Shown here piece after piece: positions 5,400-6,597 of a stretch of 6,597 nt of DNA (position 1 is its first letter; every line of letters starts with the position of its first letter). The stretch is from Cytophagales bacterium (lineage in GTDB: Bacteria > Bacteroidota > Bacteroidia > Cytophagales > ES-bin-26). Below the pieces are notes generated by a model. That model saw only the letters and a list, made by a program, of their open reading frames with translations. It had not been told where the DNA came from and did not search any database. The DNA is taken from assembly GCA_014379925.1 (NCBI GenBank), contig JACMKY010000126.1, positions 1 through 6,597 of the forward strand, written 5' to 3'. The position numbers were made by a program, and so were the translations under genes.

Positions 5400-6212
5400 T
5401 TAGATCAAACCGTTGCGAATGGCAAATTGCACCAGGCCGCCGGTGTTTTTGGTACGGGTTCGGTTGATCGCATTCTTCCGGTGCGTATTCACCGTGTGAA
5501 CGCTGAGAAAGAGCCGGTCGGCAATGTGCTTGCTGCTGCAACCTTCGGACACCAGTTTTATGATTTCCCCTTCGCGTTTGCTCAACCGGGCCGGTGTCGC
5601 CGGGAATTCGTGGGCGGCGGTACTCACCAGGCAGGTTCCGTCGTCGAGTGAGCGCACGGAGGCCACCAGCGCAGTATCCTTCTTCCAATCGGTAATGTCC
5701 ACGCCGGTACCCAGCAGGTGGGTGATGTTGCCCTGGCCGTCGGTGTGCAGCACCGTGTTTTGTTCCAGCAGGCGCACGTACGTACCGTCGGCCCTCCGGA
5801 GCCGGTAGTCGCCGCTGACCTGGCAACGGGCGCGTTTGGCCGGGGGAAAAGCCAGCAGGAAACGCCACACCCGGCGCATCAGTTTCCGGGCGTGGGGAAG
5901 GTCTTCGGGGTGAACGAGGTCCTGGATGAAAGCGGCCCCGCCTGCGATGAATTGTTCCGGCGCGTACCCCAGCAGGCGTTCCACGTTGCTGCTCACGAAG
6001 TCGCAGTGCCGGGTGCGCACATCCAGAATCCAGGTGAGGTAGGGCCGCCGATTGAGGATCAACTCCAGCGCGGGGTTGGCGCTGACCCATTCCCGAAAAT
6101 CAGGAAGGCCATTTTCGGCGGCGGGTGGGTCCTGCCGGTGGTGAAGCGGGGCGGCTACCTGTCCGGGCAAGCGTCCGGCGGCGGGCGGGTTTCGTGGGAA
6201 GCAGGTGAGCAT
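5400..6212 (-). CDS. PAS-domain LuxR-type transcriptional regulator
   Basis: A 270-residue DNA-binding regulator. Residues about 52-178 form a PAS domain of the PAS_3 type: YLTWILDVRTRHCDFVSSNV, then ERLLGYAPEQF, VHPEDL, and the final strands RLRRADGTYVRLLEQNTVLH and ITHLLGTGVDITDWK. Residues 209-270 are a LuxR/GerE helix-turn-helix: LSKREGEIIKLVSEGCSSKH, then IADRLFLSVHTVNTHRKNA, with SVHTVNTH as recognition helix. There is no receiver or histidine-kinase domain, so it probably senses a small ligand or partner directly through PAS. This PAS-LuxR layout is common in Bacteroidota. The first 35 residues are Pro/Arg/His-rich with no domain, but no later Met precedes the PAS domain, so the ATG at 6210-6212 is kept; a different start is possible. 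The gene points toward the 243-residue and protease genes and may control them. Confidence 0.93.
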   Translation of the reverse strand: MLTCFPRNPPAAGRLPGQVAAPLHHRQDPPAAENGLPDFREWVSANPALELILNRRPYLTWILDVRTRHCDFVSSNVERLLGYAPEQFIAGGAAFIQDLVHPEDLPHARKLMRRVWRFLLAFPPAKRARCQVSGDYRLRRADGTYVRLLEQNTVLHTDGQGNITHLLGTGVDITDWKKDTALVASVRSLDDGTCLVSTAAHEFPATPARLSKREGEIIKLVSEGCSSKHIADRLFLSVHTVNTHRKNAINRTRTKNTGGLVQFAIRNGLI

Positions 6213-6306
6213 TGTTGGTCGGTAGTTTGGTCAGGCGCGGCGTACCCCTCGGAGACGGGACAAATATCCGTTTTTTATGAGTTGATAATGAAGGAGATAA
6301 ACACGG

Positions 6307-6396
6307 TTTTAACGCCGGGATTTTACCAGCGGGGAGATCCCGTATTTTTCCCGTTCGGGCGGAGAAAAACACCGCGATTTTACGGCCGGGTTTTTA
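6307..6396. repeat. Pair of imperfect 19-base direct repeats upstream of the PAS-LuxR gene
   Basis: TTTTAACGCCGGGATTTTA at 6307-6325 and TTTTACGGCCGGGTTTTTA at 6378-6396 match at 16 of 19 positions, with GCCGGG flanked by A/T-rich arms in both. The copies are 71 bases apart, close to seven helical turns. Between them is TTTTTC (6345-6350) facing GAAAAA (6364-6369), a further weak dyad. They could be regulator binding sites, including autoregulation by the LuxR protein. Confidence 0.4.
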
Positions 6397-6459
6397 ATTA
6401 AGTAATTGACTATAAATACATTGTGCTTCGCGCTTGCCCCTTGGTGATGGCCAGGCCGG

Positions 6460-6490
6460 TTGGGAACGTGTCGGTTTTCCCTTACCTTCA
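6460..6490 (+). promoter_or_regulatory. Bacteroidota-type promoter reading out of the right end
   Basis: TTG at 6460-6462 is followed after 20 bases by TACCTTCA at 6483-6490, which matches TAnnTTTG at four of six fixed positions with the right spacer. Transcription would begin near 6497, shortly before the partial plus-strand reading frame. Confidence 0.45.
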
Positions 6491-6541
6491 CTTCCGCCGT
6501 GTTTACCAAACCCATTGTTTCACCCTGCACCCGCTCCGATT

Positions 6542-6597
6542 GTGCGCGAGCCCGTGTTTAGCAAAGAAGAACTGCCACGGATGATGGAGGCGACGGC
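6542..6597 (+). CDS. Possible 5' end of a plus-strand gene cut by the window edge
   Basis: From GTG at 6542 the frame reads VREPVFSKEELPRMMEAT and continues off the window. It follows the promoter at 6460-6490 at a normal leader distance and has an ordinary soluble-protein composition. The start is uncertain: TTG at 6515, GTG at 6542 or 6554 and ATG at 6581 are all in frame, and ATG, the usual choice in these bacteria, would cut off the FSKEELPR segment. Too little is present to name a family. Confidence 0.4.
   Translation, partial: MREPVFSKEELPRMMEAT

Larger units (their letters stand above)
6213..6541. other. Intergenic region between divergent genes
   Basis: About 330 bases without a convincing gene separate the minus-strand PAS-LuxR gene from the partial plus-strand gene at the right edge. 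The stretch 6260-6420 is AT-rich compared with its surroundings. On the minus strand GATATTTG (plus 6261-6268) is a possible TAnnTTTG-like element for the regulator gene, about 50 bases before its ATG, but no TTG is found at the right distance. The minus frame 6530-6309 and the plus frame through 6288-6401 have no recognisable protein character. The direct repeats at 6307-6396 and the plus promoter at 6460-6490 are listed separately. Confidence 0.6.

Noticed and set aside
5350..6090. 246-codon minus-strand frame overlapping the PAS-LuxR gene
   Set aside because: It is a shifted frame of the regulator gene, rich in Arg, Pro and Gly, with no recognisable domain, whereas the chosen frame has clear PAS and LuxR motifs.
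6309..6530. 73-codon minus-strand frame upstream of the PAS-LuxR gene
   Set aside because: It crosses the AT-rich repeat region and the plus-strand promoter, and the peptide has no recognisable features.

Overview
The window looks like chromosomal DNA of a Bacteroidota bacterium, most likely a fairly GC-rich member of the Cytophagales (Spirosomataceae-like). The grounds are the protein style (OmpA-type C-terminus, PAS-LuxR regulator, long lipoprotein with a coiled-coil stalk), the near absence of Shine-Dalgarno sequences, and three promoters that fit the Bacteroidota pattern TTG-N20-TAnnTTTG. The genus is not proven. No tRNA, rRNA, CRISPR array, insertion sequence or phage gene was seen.

Layout. 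Positions 1-113 hold the last 37 codons (36 residues plus stop) of a plus-strand OmpA-family protein. It converges on a minus-strand block, and a 16-bp perfect hairpin at 149-197 can terminate both directions. Read in the direction of transcription, the minus-strand genes are: a PAS-LuxR regulator (6212-5400), a 243-residue protein of unknown family (5195-4464), a subtilisin-family (S8) serine protease with a complete catalytic set but no signal peptide (4295-2640), a 419-residue lipoprotein with a coiled-coil stalk and two beta-rich domains (2540-1281), a 39-residue single-helix membrane peptide (1118-999), a 68-residue single-helix membrane protein (808-602) and a small YjdJ/NATD1-type GNAT acetyltransferase (526-230). 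A plus-strand promoter at 6460-6490 points out of the right end toward a gene of which only the start is present.

How the genes may work together. The regulator, the unknown 243-residue protein, the protease and the lipoprotein are consecutive and co-oriented, but the gaps (about 100-200 bp) are longer than in a tight operon. The 243-residue protein and the protease each have their own good promoter with an identical 20-bp spacer, and dyads lie beside both. A reasonable hypothesis is a PAS-sensed regulon of a protease, a partner or substrate protein, and a membrane-anchored surface component. This is inferred from position and promoter similarity only. The downstream small genes are separated from each other by a rho-independent terminator at 935-960 and are probably unrelated to the protease cluster.
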